This document shows, in pieces, positions 1 to 10,499 of a DNA stretch of 64,000 bases. The first letter of the stretch is position 1. Every line of letters begins with the position of its first letter. Below the pieces are notes generated by a model. It worked only from the letters and a program-made list of their open reading frames with translations. It ran no database searches and had not been told where the DNA came from. Source of the stretch: Mycobacterium sp. E787 (GTDB lineage: Bacteria; Actinomycetota; Actinomycetes; Mycobacteriales; Mycobacteriaceae); the NCBI RefSeq assembly GCF_001668725.1, contig NZ_LZKL01000012.1, positions 1 through 64,000 on the forward strand. The letters run 5' to 3'. The position numbers and the translations under genes were made by a program.

Positions 1-1012
1 GGTGGGCGGCAACAGGCCCAGCACCATCCGGCGCCAGCGTCGATTTGCCCGAGCCCGACTCCCCGGCGATTGCCAACGTGCTCGCCCGACGCACGCGGAA
101 CGACACGGCGTCGACCGCGCGAAATTCCGTGTGCCGCCACGGCGCCCCGCGTGACTCCCGGTAGACCTTGGTGAGCTCGGAGGCGGCAAGAAGATCGTCG
201 GTGGGCCGAGTCGGGATGTGCGCCCGGGTCCGGGGAGTCAGCGACGGCGCGGCCGCCACCAGGCGCTGGGTGTATTCGTGGCGCGGCTCCCGTAGAATCG
301 ATTGCGCCGCACCGGTTTCCACCACCAGGCCCCGATGGACGACCACCACGGTCTCCGCCCGCTCAGCGGCCAACGCCAGGTCGTGGGTGATCAGCAGCAA
401 CGCGGTCCCGAGTTCCGCGGTAAGCCCCTGGAGGTGGTCCAGCACCCGCCGCTGGACCGTGACGTCAAGCGCCGACGTCGGCTCGTCGGCGATGAGCAGC
501 TTCGGCCGTCCGGCCAAGCCGATCGCGATCAGCGCGCGTTGACACATGCCGCCGGAAAGCTGATGGGGATACTTGGCGGCCTGCCGCACGGGATCCGGCA
601 TGCCCGCCTCGGCGAGCAGCTCGAGCGCGCGCCGTCGCGCATCGCGACCAGAAGCGTTGGTCCGCAACGCTTCCCGGACCTGAAGCCCCACCTTCCAGAC
701 CGGGTTGAGGTTGGTCATCGGATCCTGCGGGACGTAGCCGATGTCGCGGCCCCTGATCGACCGCAGCACCCGGCGGTCAGCAGCGGTGATGTCGAGCCCG
801 TCGAAGACGATGCGACCGGCCGAGATTCGTCCGCCGGGTGGCAGCAGCCCGAGGATCGCGGCGGCCGTGGTGGATTTCCCGGACCCGGATTCGCCGACCA
901 CCGCGACGGTCTGACCGCGCCGCACCGTCAGATCCACGCCACACACCACGGCCCGATCCCCGAAACTGACCTCGAGGCCCTCGACCGACAGCAGCGGCTC
1001 GCCGGGATTCAT
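1..1012 (-). CDS. dppD: Dipeptide/oligopeptide ABC transporter ATP-binding protein DppD (3' part outside window)
   Basis: Cytoplasmic ATPase that powers peptide import with DppB and DppC. Two ABC cassettes are fused in one chain. The first has Walker A GESGSGKST at residues 40-48, then LSGGM and a DEPTSALD Walker B. The second Walker A (GESGSGKST) begins at base 61 in the same frame. Just after it the frame reads STLAPDG, while a one-base shift near bases 29-34 restores the expected ARMVLGLLPP, so the sequence carries an apparent +1 frameshift. The start ATG overlaps the dppC stop (ATGA). From memory this is Rv3663c, about 548 aa, so the C-terminal third is missing here. Confidence 0.88.
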   Translation of the reverse strand, partial: MNPGEPLLSVEGLEVSFGDRAVVCGVDLTVRRGQTVAVVGESGSGKSTTAAAILGLLPPGGRISAGRIVFDGLDITAADRRVLRSIRGRDIGYVPQDPMTNLNPVWKVGLQVREALRTNASGRDARRRALELLAEAGMPDPVRQAAKYPHQLSGGMCQRALIAIGLAGRPKLLIADEPTSALDVTVQRRVLDHLQGLTAELGTALLLITHDLALAAERAETVVVVHRGLVVETGAAQSILREPRHEYTQRLVAAAPSLTPRTRAHIPTRPTDDLLAASELTKVYRESRGAPWRHTEFRAVDAVSFRVRRASTLAIAGESGSGKSTLAPDGAGPVAAH

Positions 1013-1884
1013 GCGCGCCGCCCCCGCGAGGCCGGGTCCAACGCGTCACGCAGGGCGTCGCCCATCATCATGAAGGCGAGCACCGTAATGGCCAGCGCGC
1101 CGGCCGGATAGAACAGGATGGGCGAGCCCGACCGCAGGCGGCTCTGTGCCAGATTGATGTCGCCGCCCCAGGACACCACCGACGCCGGTAGGCCGACGCC
1201 AAGGTAGGACAGCGATGCCTCGGTGACGATGAACACGCCGAAGGCCAGGGTGCACACCGCGAAGACCGGACCCAGGGCGTTGGGCAGCACGTGCCGAATC
1301 AGCGTTTGAAAGTTGCTCATTCCCAACGCCTTCGCCGCAAGCACATAGTCGCCGGCCCGCGCCTCGAGCACCGCGCCGCGGGCGACCCTGGCCACCTGCG
1401 GCCAGCCGAACAAGGCCAGGATGACCACCACGGTCCACACCCTGCGGTGGTGCATGACGCCCATGATCACGATGGCCGCCAGCAGCAGGGGTAAGCCGAA
1501 GAACACGTCGGTGATGCGCGAGACGACGGCGTCGATCCAGCCCCCGTAGAAGCCGGCCAACGCGCCCAGGGCGCCGCCCACCGCGAACACCAGCAGGGTG
1601 GCGCCGAGACCGACGATGACCGAGGCCCGCGCCCCGTAAACCGTTCGCGCGTAGATGTCGTGGCCTTGCAGGTCGGTGCCGAACCAGTGCGCGGCCGACG
1701 GGGGCAGCAGGCTCTGGCCCGGATCGGCGTAGCCGGGATCGATGCCGGTGAACAACGCCGGGAACAGGGCGACGGCAACGATGAGCGCGATCAGCGCGGC
1801 GGCGACGATGAACTTCGGGCGCCGCCGCAGCCCGCGCCAGGTGTCGCGCCAGAAGCCGTGGCGATCGGGGCTGCGTTCAGCCAT
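1009..1884 (-). CDS. dppC: Dipeptide ABC transporter permease DppC
   Basis: Inner-membrane permease of the DppABCD importer, forming the channel with DppB. It is 291 aa with an N-terminal extension ahead of the first membrane span (about residues 26-46). Several further hydrophobic spans follow. The cytoplasmic EAA-type loop (EARAGDYVLAAKALGMS) contacts the ATPase. Its start overlaps the end of dppB by 8 bases and its stop overlaps the dppD start, so translation is probably coupled. It matches the Rv3664c position. The family assignment is firm; the transported peptide cannot be read from the sequence. Confidence 0.9.
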   Translation of the reverse strand: MAERSPDRHGFWRDTWRGLRRRPKFIVAAALIALIVAVALFPALFTGIDPGYADPGQSLLPPSAAHWFGTDLQGHDIYARTVYGARASVIVGLGATLLVFAVGGALGALAGFYGGWIDAVVSRITDVFFGLPLLLAAIVIMGVMHHRRVWTVVVILALFGWPQVARVARGAVLEARAGDYVLAAKALGMSNFQTLIRHVLPNALGPVFAVCTLAFGVFIVTEASLSYLGVGLPASVVSWGGDINLAQSRLRSGSPILFYPAGALAITVLAFMMMGDALRDALDPASRGRRA

Positions 1885-2803
1885 AGCGGATCCGGGGATC
1901 GAGGGCGGCGTACAGCAGGTCCACCGCCAGGTTGGTGATCAGGTAGATGACCACCAGCACCGTCACTATCGACACCACCGTCGGCGCCTCCTGCCGGGTG
2001 ACGGCCTGATACAGGACGCCGCCGACGCCGTGGATGTTGAAGATGCCTTCCGTCACGATGGCCCCGCCCATCAGCGACCCGAGGTCGGCGCCGAGGAACG
2101 TCACCACGGGGATCAGCGAGTTCCGCAGGATGTGCACCGTCACGACCCGGCGCCGCGACAACCCCTTGGCGGTGGCGGTCCGGACATAGTCGGTGTGCGC
2201 GTTGGCGGCCACCGCGGACCGGGTCAACCGCACCACGTACGCGAACGACACCGCGCCCAAGACGATTCCGGGCAGCAGCAACCGCCCGAAGGTCGCCCGC
2301 TCGCCCACCGTGACGGGCGCGATTCCCAGCCGCACACCGAACACGAATTGCGCCACGAAGCCCAGGACGAATATCGGGATCGCGATGATGACTAGGCCGG
2401 CGATCAGCACCGTCGAATCGAAAACTCCGCCCTCGCGCAGGCCCGCGACCACCCCGAAGCCGATCCCGAACACCGTCTCCACCGCCACCGCGATCAGCGC
2501 CAGCCGCAGGGTCACCGGAAAGGCATGGGCCAGAACGGCACTGACCGGCAACCCGGAATAGGAGCGCCCCAAGTCGCCGCGCAGGATGCCGCCCAGGTAG
2601 CGCAGGTACTGCACAGCGAACGGATCGTCGAGGTGGTAGCGCGCGCGCAGCGCGGCCGCCACCGCGGGAGTGAGCGGCCGGTCCCCGGCCATCGCCGCCA
2701 CCGGATCGCCGGGCAGCAAGAACACCATGCCGTAGATCAGCAGGGTGGCGCCGAGGAAGACCGGCACCATGACGGCGATCCGCCGCGCGATGTACCAGCC
2801 CAT
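1877..2803 (-). CDS. dppB: Dipeptide ABC transporter permease DppB
   Basis: Second inner-membrane permease, 308 aa. It opens with the typical DppB/OppB start (MGWYIARRIAVM leading into a membrane helix). About six hydrophobic segments and the inner-membrane loop RTATAKGLSRRRVV follow. The ATG lies directly after the dppA stop with one base between, so dppA-B-C-D is one transcription unit on the minus strand. In M. tuberculosis the equivalent operon (Rv3663c-Rv3666c) imports peptides and heme; that role is inferred from homology. Confidence 0.9.
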   Translation of the reverse strand: MGWYIARRIAVMVPVFLGATLLIYGMVFLLPGDPVAAMAGDRPLTPAVAAALRARYHLDDPFAVQYLRYLGGILRGDLGRSYSGLPVSAVLAHAFPVTLRLALIAVAVETVFGIGFGVVAGLREGGVFDSTVLIAGLVIIAIPIFVLGFVAQFVFGVRLGIAPVTVGERATFGRLLLPGIVLGAVSFAYVVRLTRSAVAANAHTDYVRTATAKGLSRRRVVTVHILRNSLIPVVTFLGADLGSLMGGAIVTEGIFNIHGVGGVLYQAVTRQEAPTVVSIVTVLVVIYLITNLAVDLLYAALDPRIRYG

Positions 2804-2804
2804 C

Positions 2805-4421
2805 TCAGGCCTTCACGATGTTCTCGTAGTCGGGCAGGCCGTTCCAGGTGACGTGCACGTCCCTGACCTCCGCCGACCAGCCCACCACGCCGATGTTGTC
2901 CCACAGGGGAACGACGGGCATGTCGTGGAACAGGATTCGCTGCGCGGCGTTGACCAGGTCGTCCGACTGCGCAATGGTCGGCGCGGCCTCGGCGGCCGCC
3001 AGCGCCGCGTCGAAGTCGGGGTTCGCGTAGCCGACGTCGTTGGAGCCCGCGCCGGTGGCGAACAGCGGGGCGAGGAATTCGATCATGGACGGATAGTCGC
3101 CCTGCCACGCGGCGCGGAACGCTGTCGCGATGGTGCGGTTGGTGATCTGGGTGCGAAAGCCGGCGAAGGTCGGCTGCGGCGCGCCGACGGCGTCGATTCC
3201 CAGCACGTTCTTGATGCTGTTGGCCACCGCGTCCACCCATTCCTGATTACCGGCGTCGGCGTTGTAGGCGATGGCGTACTGGCCGGCCCACCCCGAGATC
3301 GCGTTGGCTTGCGCCCAGAGTTGCCGCGCGCGATCGGGATCGAAGTTCAACACGTCGTTGCCCGGCAGGTTCGGGTCGAAGCCCGGCAACGACCGGGCGG
3401 TGAAATCACGCGACGGCGTGCGGGTGCCCAGGAAGATCCGCTGGCAGATCTGCTCGCGGTTGACGGCGGCCGACAGCGCAAGCCGGCGCAGGCGCCCTTC
3501 CTCGCCGCCGAAGTGCGGCAGCCGCAGCGGGGTGTCGAGGCTGTGCTTGACCGCCACCGGGCCGCTGGTCACGTTGTCACCGAGGTCGCGTTTGTAGACC
3601 GGCAGCGCGCTCGGCGGAAGCGTGTCCAGCACATCGAGATTCCCGGACAGGAGGTCGGCGTAGGCGGTGTCGAGGTTCGCGTAGAACTCGAACCGCAAGC
3701 CCTTGTTGCGCGGTGTCCGGTTGCCGTGGTAGCCGGGATTGGGCCGCAGGTCGATCTTGACGTTGTGCTCCCAGGCCGGCCCGTCGGGACCGCCCGCGAG
3801 CTGGTACGGGCCGTTGCCAAAAGGGTTGCGGCCGAAGGCGGCCATGTCGCGGAATGCGGCGTCCGGCAGCGGGTAGAACGCGCTGTGGCCCAGCCGCAAC
3901 ACGAAGTCGATTGTCGGCGCCGTCAGGCGCACGGTGAACTCGAGATCGTTGACCACCCGCAGCCCGGACATGGTGGTGCGCTTGGCATCACGCCCGGCCA
4001 CTTCGTCGAACCCGTCGATCGGGCTGAAAAAGCTTTGCTGCAGTTGGGCATTGGAGCTCAGGGCGCCGTAGTTCCACGCGTCGACGAACGAGTGGGCCGT
4101 CACCGGCGAGCCATCGGTGAATTTCCAGCCGGGCTTGAGGACCACGCGATAGTTGACGTTGTCGGTGGTCTCGATCGACTGGGCCACCTCGTTTGCCGGG
4201 TGCCCCGCGGCGTCATAGGACACCAGGCCGGCGAAGAGCCGGTCGATGATCCGCCCGCCGTTGCTGTCGTTGGTGCTGGTGGGAACCAGCGGGTAGGGCG
4301 GTTCCCCGCCGTTGACCAGCACCAGATCGGGAGTCAGGACGCCGCCACCGCAGCCGCCCAGGGACCCGGCCGCCAGCATCCCGGCGGCGATCACGGCCAG
4401 CGCGGCCCGCATCCGACGCAT
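2805..4421 (-). CDS. dppA: Periplasmic dipeptide-binding lipoprotein DppA
   Basis: Extracytoplasmic solute-binding lipoprotein of family 5 (SBP_bac_5), 538 aa, that delivers peptides to DppBC. A signal peptide ends in the lipobox LGGC, with lipidated Cys24. The body has family landmarks such as the KPGWKFTDGSPVTA block near residue 95 and WNYGA shortly after. It is the first gene of the dpp operon. Its 5' untranslated region would run straight through four 56-bp hairpin repeats (4431-4654), which may affect its expression. No strong ribosome-binding site precedes the ATG. Confidence 0.9.
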   Translation of the reverse strand: MRRMRAALAVIAAGMLAAGSLGGCGGGVLTPDLVLVNGGEPPYPLVPTSTNDSNGGRIIDRLFAGLVSYDAAGHPANEVAQSIETTDNVNYRVVLKPGWKFTDGSPVTAHSFVDAWNYGALSSNAQLQQSFFSPIDGFDEVAGRDAKRTTMSGLRVVNDLEFTVRLTAPTIDFVLRLGHSAFYPLPDAAFRDMAAFGRNPFGNGPYQLAGGPDGPAWEHNVKIDLRPNPGYHGNRTPRNKGLRFEFYANLDTAYADLLSGNLDVLDTLPPSALPVYKRDLGDNVTSGPVAVKHSLDTPLRLPHFGGEEGRLRRLALSAAVNREQICQRIFLGTRTPSRDFTARSLPGFDPNLPGNDVLNFDPDRARQLWAQANAISGWAGQYAIAYNADAGNQEWVDAVANSIKNVLGIDAVGAPQPTFAGFRTQITNRTIATAFRAAWQGDYPSMIEFLAPLFATGAGSNDVGYANPDFDAALAAAEAAPTIAQSDDLVNAAQRILFHDMPVVPLWDNIGVVGWSAEVRDVHVTWNGLPDYENIVKA

Positions 4422-4430
4422 GCCAGCGAC

Positions 4431-4660
4431 CCTAGTGACGGTCGCAAGCGCGGCGCAGCCGGGCGCAGCGGGCCGTCACCAACAGACCTAGTGACGGTCG
4501 CAAGCGCGGCGCAGCCGGGCGCAGCGGGCCGTCACCAACAGACCTAGTGACGGTCGCAAGCGCGGCGCAGCCGGGCGCAGCGGGCCGTCACCAAACGACC
4601 TAGTGACGGTCGCAAGCGCGGCGCAGCCGGGCGCAGCGGGCCGTCACCAAACGACCTAAA
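4431..4660. repeat. Four tandem 56-bp repeats, each able to form a hairpin
   Basis: Copies begin at 4431, 4487, 4543 and 4599 with an exact 56-base period; a fifth begins at 4655 and stops after four bases (CCTA). Copies are nearly identical, differing mainly in the spacer (AACAGA or AAACGA). Each carries GTGACGG and its reverse complement CCGTCAC about 31 bases apart, so each can fold into a stem-loop. The array fills the 291-base gap between the divergent dppA and the small membrane gene at 4713. It resembles mycobacterial interspersed (MIRU/VNTR-like) repeats; copy number is likely to vary between strains. Confidence 0.9.
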
Positions 4661-4712
4661 GCCTCCGGCGCCGATGGCCGAACGTGGCGCTCGCCGTGAC
4701 TAGGATTGCGCT

Positions 4713-5381
4713 GTGACAGCGCAGGACGTCGGCGTTCAGGTCGGGTATCTGGCGGCGATGTTCGTGATTATCGCGATCGGATTCGCCTGTCTGTTGATCG
4801 GGTCACGCTCACGCAGTCGAGCGGCCCCGGGACGGCCGCGCCAACCCTTGAAGTCGGGCAACACGCTGATCGTCACCGGTGCCGTGCTGCTGGCAGCGGG
4901 TGCACTGGGAATCGCCGGAATTCTGCTGCGACCACACTTCCGGAGCCCGTTCGACACCGACAAGTCCATCCGGGTGGGTGAGTGCGTCGACCAAACCGCC
5001 TTTCTCACAATGCGTTTCAGTTCCAATCCGGGAAACGACTGTGCCAACCGGGCCAACATCTACGAACTCGCCTTCAAAGGTGGTGGCGAGGCCTGCCCGG
5101 ACGGCAAACGCGGTGACTCCGTTTACAGCCGGTACACCGATGGGGTCACGCTGCTGTGCTTCGCGCTCAACCTCAGGCAGGGTCAGTGTTACCAGCCGGC
5201 CAGCGGCGCCGGGAACCTGACAATGCGGCCCGGCGACTGCGGAGAGCCGCAGCCGTCGCAAACCATGGTTGTGCAGCGCATCGACGGCAGCACGGACACG
5301 ACGCGCTGCCCGCCCGGCGATAAGACGATCGTCTATCCCTCGCCGGCCCGCGTCTACTGCCTGGCGCCGGCCGGTTCCTGA
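4713..5381 (+). CDS. Hypothetical two-span membrane protein with Cys-rich extracytoplasmic domain
   Basis: 222 aa, GTG start. I do not recognise the family with certainty. Two membrane spans lie at about residues 9-28 and 50-70. A presumed outside domain follows, with a VGECVD motif near residue 90 and eight cysteines that could pair as disulfides. The VGECVD opening resembles the septum-formation/LppU-type domain of actinobacterial secreted proteins, a weak hint only. It is divergent from dppA across the 56-bp repeats and sits convergently against the DUF4232 gene. I recall no counterpart at this locus in M. tuberculosis. Confidence 0.7.
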   Translation: MTAQDVGVQVGYLAAMFVIIAIGFACLLIGSRSRSRAAPGRPRQPLKSGNTLIVTGAVLLAAGALGIAGILLRPHFRSPFDTDKSIRVGECVDQTAFLTMRFSSNPGNDCANRANIYELAFKGGGEACPDGKRGDSVYSRYTDGVTLLCFALNLRQGQCYQPASGAGNLTMRPGDCGEPQPSQTMVVQRIDGSTDTTRCPPGDKTIVYPSPARVYCLAPAGS

Positions 5382-5392
5382 CCGCGCGCCGT

Positions 5393-5938
5393 TCAGCCGG
5401 CCGTAACGGGGTGGACCTGCAGGCGGCAGGCGTCGATGGTGGCCGGCACGTTGAACACCTCGATGATGCCGGGCGGGCTGACTGCCAGGTCGGTGTAGGT
5501 GGGACATGCGTTGCCCTGGTCGTCGTAGCCCACGCCCTCCACGATGGCTTGCGCTGAAGTCGACAGCGAGAGGACGGCGCTGGGCGGCACGTCCACCCCG
5601 GCCGGCAGGCCGCCCATGTACCCGCGCGGAGTGGGCTGGGCATGGATCGCCGGGCCGCCGGCGCCGGAGTCGACGACCGGGTAACCGGTGAGCGTGCACG
5701 GGTCCGCTCCGCCGGCGAGCGTGAACATCAACGTCAGCCCGCGGTGGCCCGCGGCACCCTGGGTGGGGGATGCGCTGACGGCGACCTGTTCGGACCAGCA
5801 CGGCGTCGGTTGGTCGACGCTGTCGGCCGGTTCGGCCCAGGCGAGTGGCCCAGCCGGGGCGGTGGCCACGTAACTCGTTGCGGCCACGGCGAAGCTGGGC
5901 ACCCATCGGCGAAGCCGCCGCCCGTGCGGTCTCGGCAC
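5393..5938 (-). CDS. Secreted DUF4232 domain protein
   Basis: 181 aa from a GTG start chosen because it gives a clean signal peptide: Arg-rich n-region, hydrophobic core, cleavage near AWAEP. The mature part has DUF4232 features: PCWSEQ, an LTLMFTL strand, CTLTGYP and four conserved cysteines. The molecular function of DUF4232 is unknown; members are exported or lipid-anchored in actinobacteria. It is convergent with the membrane gene at 4713-5381 (11 bases between stops) and divergent from acs. The upstream extension in the same frame has no initiation signal and is unlikely to be translated. Confidence 0.75.
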   Translation of the reverse strand: MPRPHGRRLRRWVPSFAVAATSYVATAPAGPLAWAEPADSVDQPTPCWSEQVAVSASPTQGAAGHRGLTLMFTLAGGADPCTLTGYPVVDSGAGGPAIHAQPTPRGYMGGLPAGVDVPPSAVLSLSTSAQAIVEGVGYDDQGNACPTYTDLAVSPPGIIEVFNVPATIDACRLQVHPVTAG

Positions 5939-6053
5939 ATCGGTGATTATGCGCCTTGGGGGCGCAATTGAACCCCGATTGGGGAACCGCTTTTCACCTC
6001 GAAGGTCTAGGCTCACTGACGGTTGACGCGCCTGAAACATTAGGAGGAAACCA

Positions 6054-8021
<1,968 letters not shown>

Positions 8022-8034
8022 GGCGGCGAGCGGA

Positions 8035-8730
8035 TCAGGCCGGCAGCGGCACGAACCCCGCGCCGGGGCGGTGCTTGGCGTTGATATCGGCGAGGTCGGC
8101 GTTGATCGACATCACCACCGCGGGCGTGTGCAACGGGATGTATTTGATGATGCACGTCGGCAGGTTGTCGCTGAACGCGCCGTGAATCATGCCGACCAGC
8201 AGGTTGTTGACGGTCACCGGCGCCCCGGAGTCACCGGGTTGGCCGCACACCTGCATGACGATGGTGCCCGGGTCCTGGCCCGGCCCCCAGGTGACCCCGC
8301 ATGAGTTGCCGGTCGTTCGGCCCTGCTTGCAGGCGATCTGGCCGAAGGCCGGATCCGGGCCGATGCCGCTGATCAGGAAGCCGTTGTAGTTGGCCACCGG
8401 CGCCACCTTGGCCGGATCGAATTTGATCACCGCGTAGTCGAGGACGTCGTTGCCGGCGACCATGACGCCCAGCGGGCCCCTGTTCTGCGCTCCCTCGGCG
8501 GCGACCTGCGCGCCGGGACCGCCGCAGTGCGCGGAGGTGAAGCCGATCATGTCGCCGGCGGTATCGGTGCCGATCGTCGTCAGGGTGCACATGGTGTCGC
8601 CGTTGATGACGATGCCGGCCCCACCGCCCATCGGAACCCTGTCGTCGGCGGCCGCACGGGCGGGCACACCCATAAGTGCGACCAGTACGGCCACGATCGC
8701 CGCCCGGTAGCAACGGTAGGCCGTCTGCAA
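8035..8730 (-). CDS. Secreted trypsin-like serine protease
   Basis: 231 aa with an N-terminal signal peptide ending near ARAAADD. The chymotrypsin-fold triad is visible: His68 in TSAHCG, Asp98 in LDYAVIKF and Ser168 in GQPGDSGAPV. Cysteines flank the His and Ser motifs, as in secreted S1 proteases. The start is a TTG preceded at 7 bases by GGGAG. It is convergent with acs (13 bases apart). From memory it corresponds to Rv3668c, an exported protease of unknown substrate. Confidence 0.88.
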   Translation of the reverse strand: MQTAYRCYRAAIVAVLVALMGVPARAAADDRVPMGGGAGIVINGDTMCTLTTIGTDTAGDMIGFTSAHCGGPGAQVAAEGAQNRGPLGVMVAGNDVLDYAVIKFDPAKVAPVANYNGFLISGIGPDPAFGQIACKQGRTTGNSCGVTWGPGQDPGTIVMQVCGQPGDSGAPVTVNNLLVGMIHGAFSDNLPTCIIKYIPLHTPAVVMSINADLADINAKHRPGAGFVPLPA

Positions 8731-8990
8731 AGCAACACTCCCATCGCGCGGTCGGGCATCCCCAGTGGCCCGGTCAGTCTAGTCGGCTATGGTGTCCGGT
8801 TCGCCATGGTCGGTGTCGTCGCCACGCCGCTTTCCCTATTCCTTTCCCGCTCAAGGGGATCCATCAGCTTATTTCCCGGCGTCCGGCTTCGCTGCGGGGA
8901 CGCCGGGCGGGAGTGGGCTTCGGCTGCCCTCGTCTGGCATGCCGCCGCATGGCAACATAAGCCGCGACGAGAACACCGAGAGGACGGCCT

Positions 8991-9521
8991 GTGAGCAAAG
9001 TCGATCGCAACAACGGCGTGCCCAGCACGCTGACCACGATTCCGTTGGCCGACCCGCACGCCAGGCCCGCCGAACCGTCGATCGGGGACCTGATCAAGGA
9101 CGCCTCAGCCCAGGTGTCGACCCTGGTGCGCGCCGAGGTCGAACTGGCCCGCTCCGAGATCACCCGGGACGTCAAGAAGGGCCTGACCGGCAGCGTCTAT
9201 TTCATCGCCGCGCTGGTGGTGCTGTTCTACTCCACGTTCTTCTTCTTTTTCTTCATCGCCGAACTGCTCGACACCTGGCTGTGGCGCTGGGTGGCCTACC
9301 TGATCGTGTTCGGGATCATGGTGGTGTTCGGCGCCCTGCTGGGGCTGCTGGGCTTCCTGAAGGTCCGCCGCATCCGCGGGCCGCGGGAGACGATCGAATC
9401 GGTCAGGGAGACGCGCACCGCGCTCACACCCGGCCACGACAAGCCCGCCGGGGAACCCAGGGAACTTCCCGAGTCCTCCGGCGGCAGGCACGAAAAACCC
9501 GCGGATCCCTCGGGTTGGTAG
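8991..9521 (+). CDS. Phage-holin-superfamily membrane protein (Rv3669-like)
   Basis: 176 aa, GTG start. Residues 26-60 form an amphipathic stretch (SIGDLIKDASAQVSTLVRAEVE). Two membrane spans follow at about 65-95 and 100-125, the first containing six consecutive Phe residues. The tail is charged and hydrophilic. This is the actinobacterial holin-X/DUF1469-type architecture. Such proteins are not proven holins and their role is unknown. The ephE ATG follows its stop codon immediately (TAGATG), so the two genes form an operon. Confidence 0.85.
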   Translation: MSKVDRNNGVPSTLTTIPLADPHARPAEPSIGDLIKDASAQVSTLVRAEVELARSEITRDVKKGLTGSVYFIAALVVLFYSTFFFFFFIAELLDTWLWRWVAYLIVFGIMVVFGALLGLLGFLKVRRIRGPRETIESVRETRTALTPGHDKPAGEPRELPESSGGRHEKPADPSGW

Positions 9522-10499
9522 ATGCCGGCACCAGATCCGTCGGTCACTCGCATCGACGGGCCGTGGCGCCACTTCGACGTGCACGCCAACGGCATCCGAT
9601 TCCACGTCGTCGAAGCCCTGCCGGACCGACAGGATCATGCGGTTCCGCCCTCGGAGCCGGCGACGGCGCGGCCGCTGGTGATGCTGCTGCACGGTTTCGG
9701 ATCGTTCTGGTGGTCCTGGCGCCATCAGCTGCGCGGGCTGACCGGTGCGCGGGTGGTCGCGGTCGACCTGCGCGGCTACGGCGGCAGCGACAAGCCGCCC
9801 CGCGGCTACGACGGCTGGACGCTCGCCGGCGACACGGCGGGGCTGATCCGCGCGCTCGGGCATTCGTCGGCGACGCTGGTTGGCCATGCCGACGGCGGGC
9901 TGGCCTGCTGGGCCACCGCGCTGCTGCATTCGCGGCTGGTGCTCGCCATCGCGCTGATCAGCTCGCCGCATCCGGCGGCGCTGCGCCGATCCACGCTGAC
10001 GCGCCGCGACCAAAGTTACGCGCTGCTGCCTACATTGCTGCGATATCAATTGCCCGTCTGGCCGGAGCACCTGCTGACCCGGGACAACGCGGCGGAGATC
10101 GAACGCCTCGTCCGGATTCGAAGCTGCGCCAAATGGGTTGCTTCCGAGGACTTTTCGCAGACCATTGGCCACCTGCGGACGGCAATCCAGATCCCCGGCG
10201 CGGCGCACTGCGCGCTGGAGTACCAGCGGTGGGCGGTGCGAAGCCAGCTACGCGGCGAGGGCCGGCGATTCATCCGGTCGATGTCCCAACAGCTCGGCAT
10301 GCCGCTGCTGCACCTGCGCGGTGACGCCGATCCCTACGTGCTCGCCGACCCGGTGGACCACACCCAGCGCTACGCGCCGCAGGGCCGCTACCTATCCATC
10401 GCGGGCGCAGGCCATTTCAGCCACGAGGAGGCGCCCGAGGAGGTCAACAGGCACCTGTTGAAGTTCCTCGAGCAGGTGCACCGGCGCGGCGTCAGCTGA
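9522..10499 (+). CDS. ephE: Alpha/beta hydrolase annotated as epoxide hydrolase EphE
   Basis: 325 aa, alpha/beta-hydrolase fold: oxyanion motif HGFG (57-60), conserved DLRGYGGSDKP (82-92), acid Asp in RGDADPYVL and base His in GAGHFSHEE. Epoxide hydrolases normally have GHDWGG at the nucleophile elbow; here it reads GHADGG (121-126), so the usual nucleophile position is Ala and the Asp is one residue later. The epoxide hydrolase label is therefore inherited from family naming and not demonstrated. It is coupled to the upstream membrane gene. Confidence 0.85.
   Translation: MPAPDPSVTRIDGPWRHFDVHANGIRFHVVEALPDRQDHAVPPSEPATARPLVMLLHGFGSFWWSWRHQLRGLTGARVVAVDLRGYGGSDKPPRGYDGWTLAGDTAGLIRALGHSSATLVGHADGGLACWATALLHSRLVLAIALISSPHPAALRRSTLTRRDQSYALLPTLLRYQLPVWPEHLLTRDNAAEIERLVRIRSCAKWVASEDFSQTIGHLRTAIQIPGAAHCALEYQRWAVRSQLRGEGRRFIRSMSQQLGMPLLHLRGDADPYVLADPVDHTQRYAPQGRYLSIAGAGHFSHEEAPEEVNRHLLKFLEQVHRRGVS

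Noticed and set aside
2745..4547. 600-residue plus-strand open frame opposite dppA
   Set aside because: It is antisense to dppA, has no recognisable domain and its composition follows from the GC-rich third positions of the real gene.
4431..4660. CRISPR array
   Set aside because: The unit is a contiguous 56-bp tandem repeat without unique spacers, and no cas genes are present.
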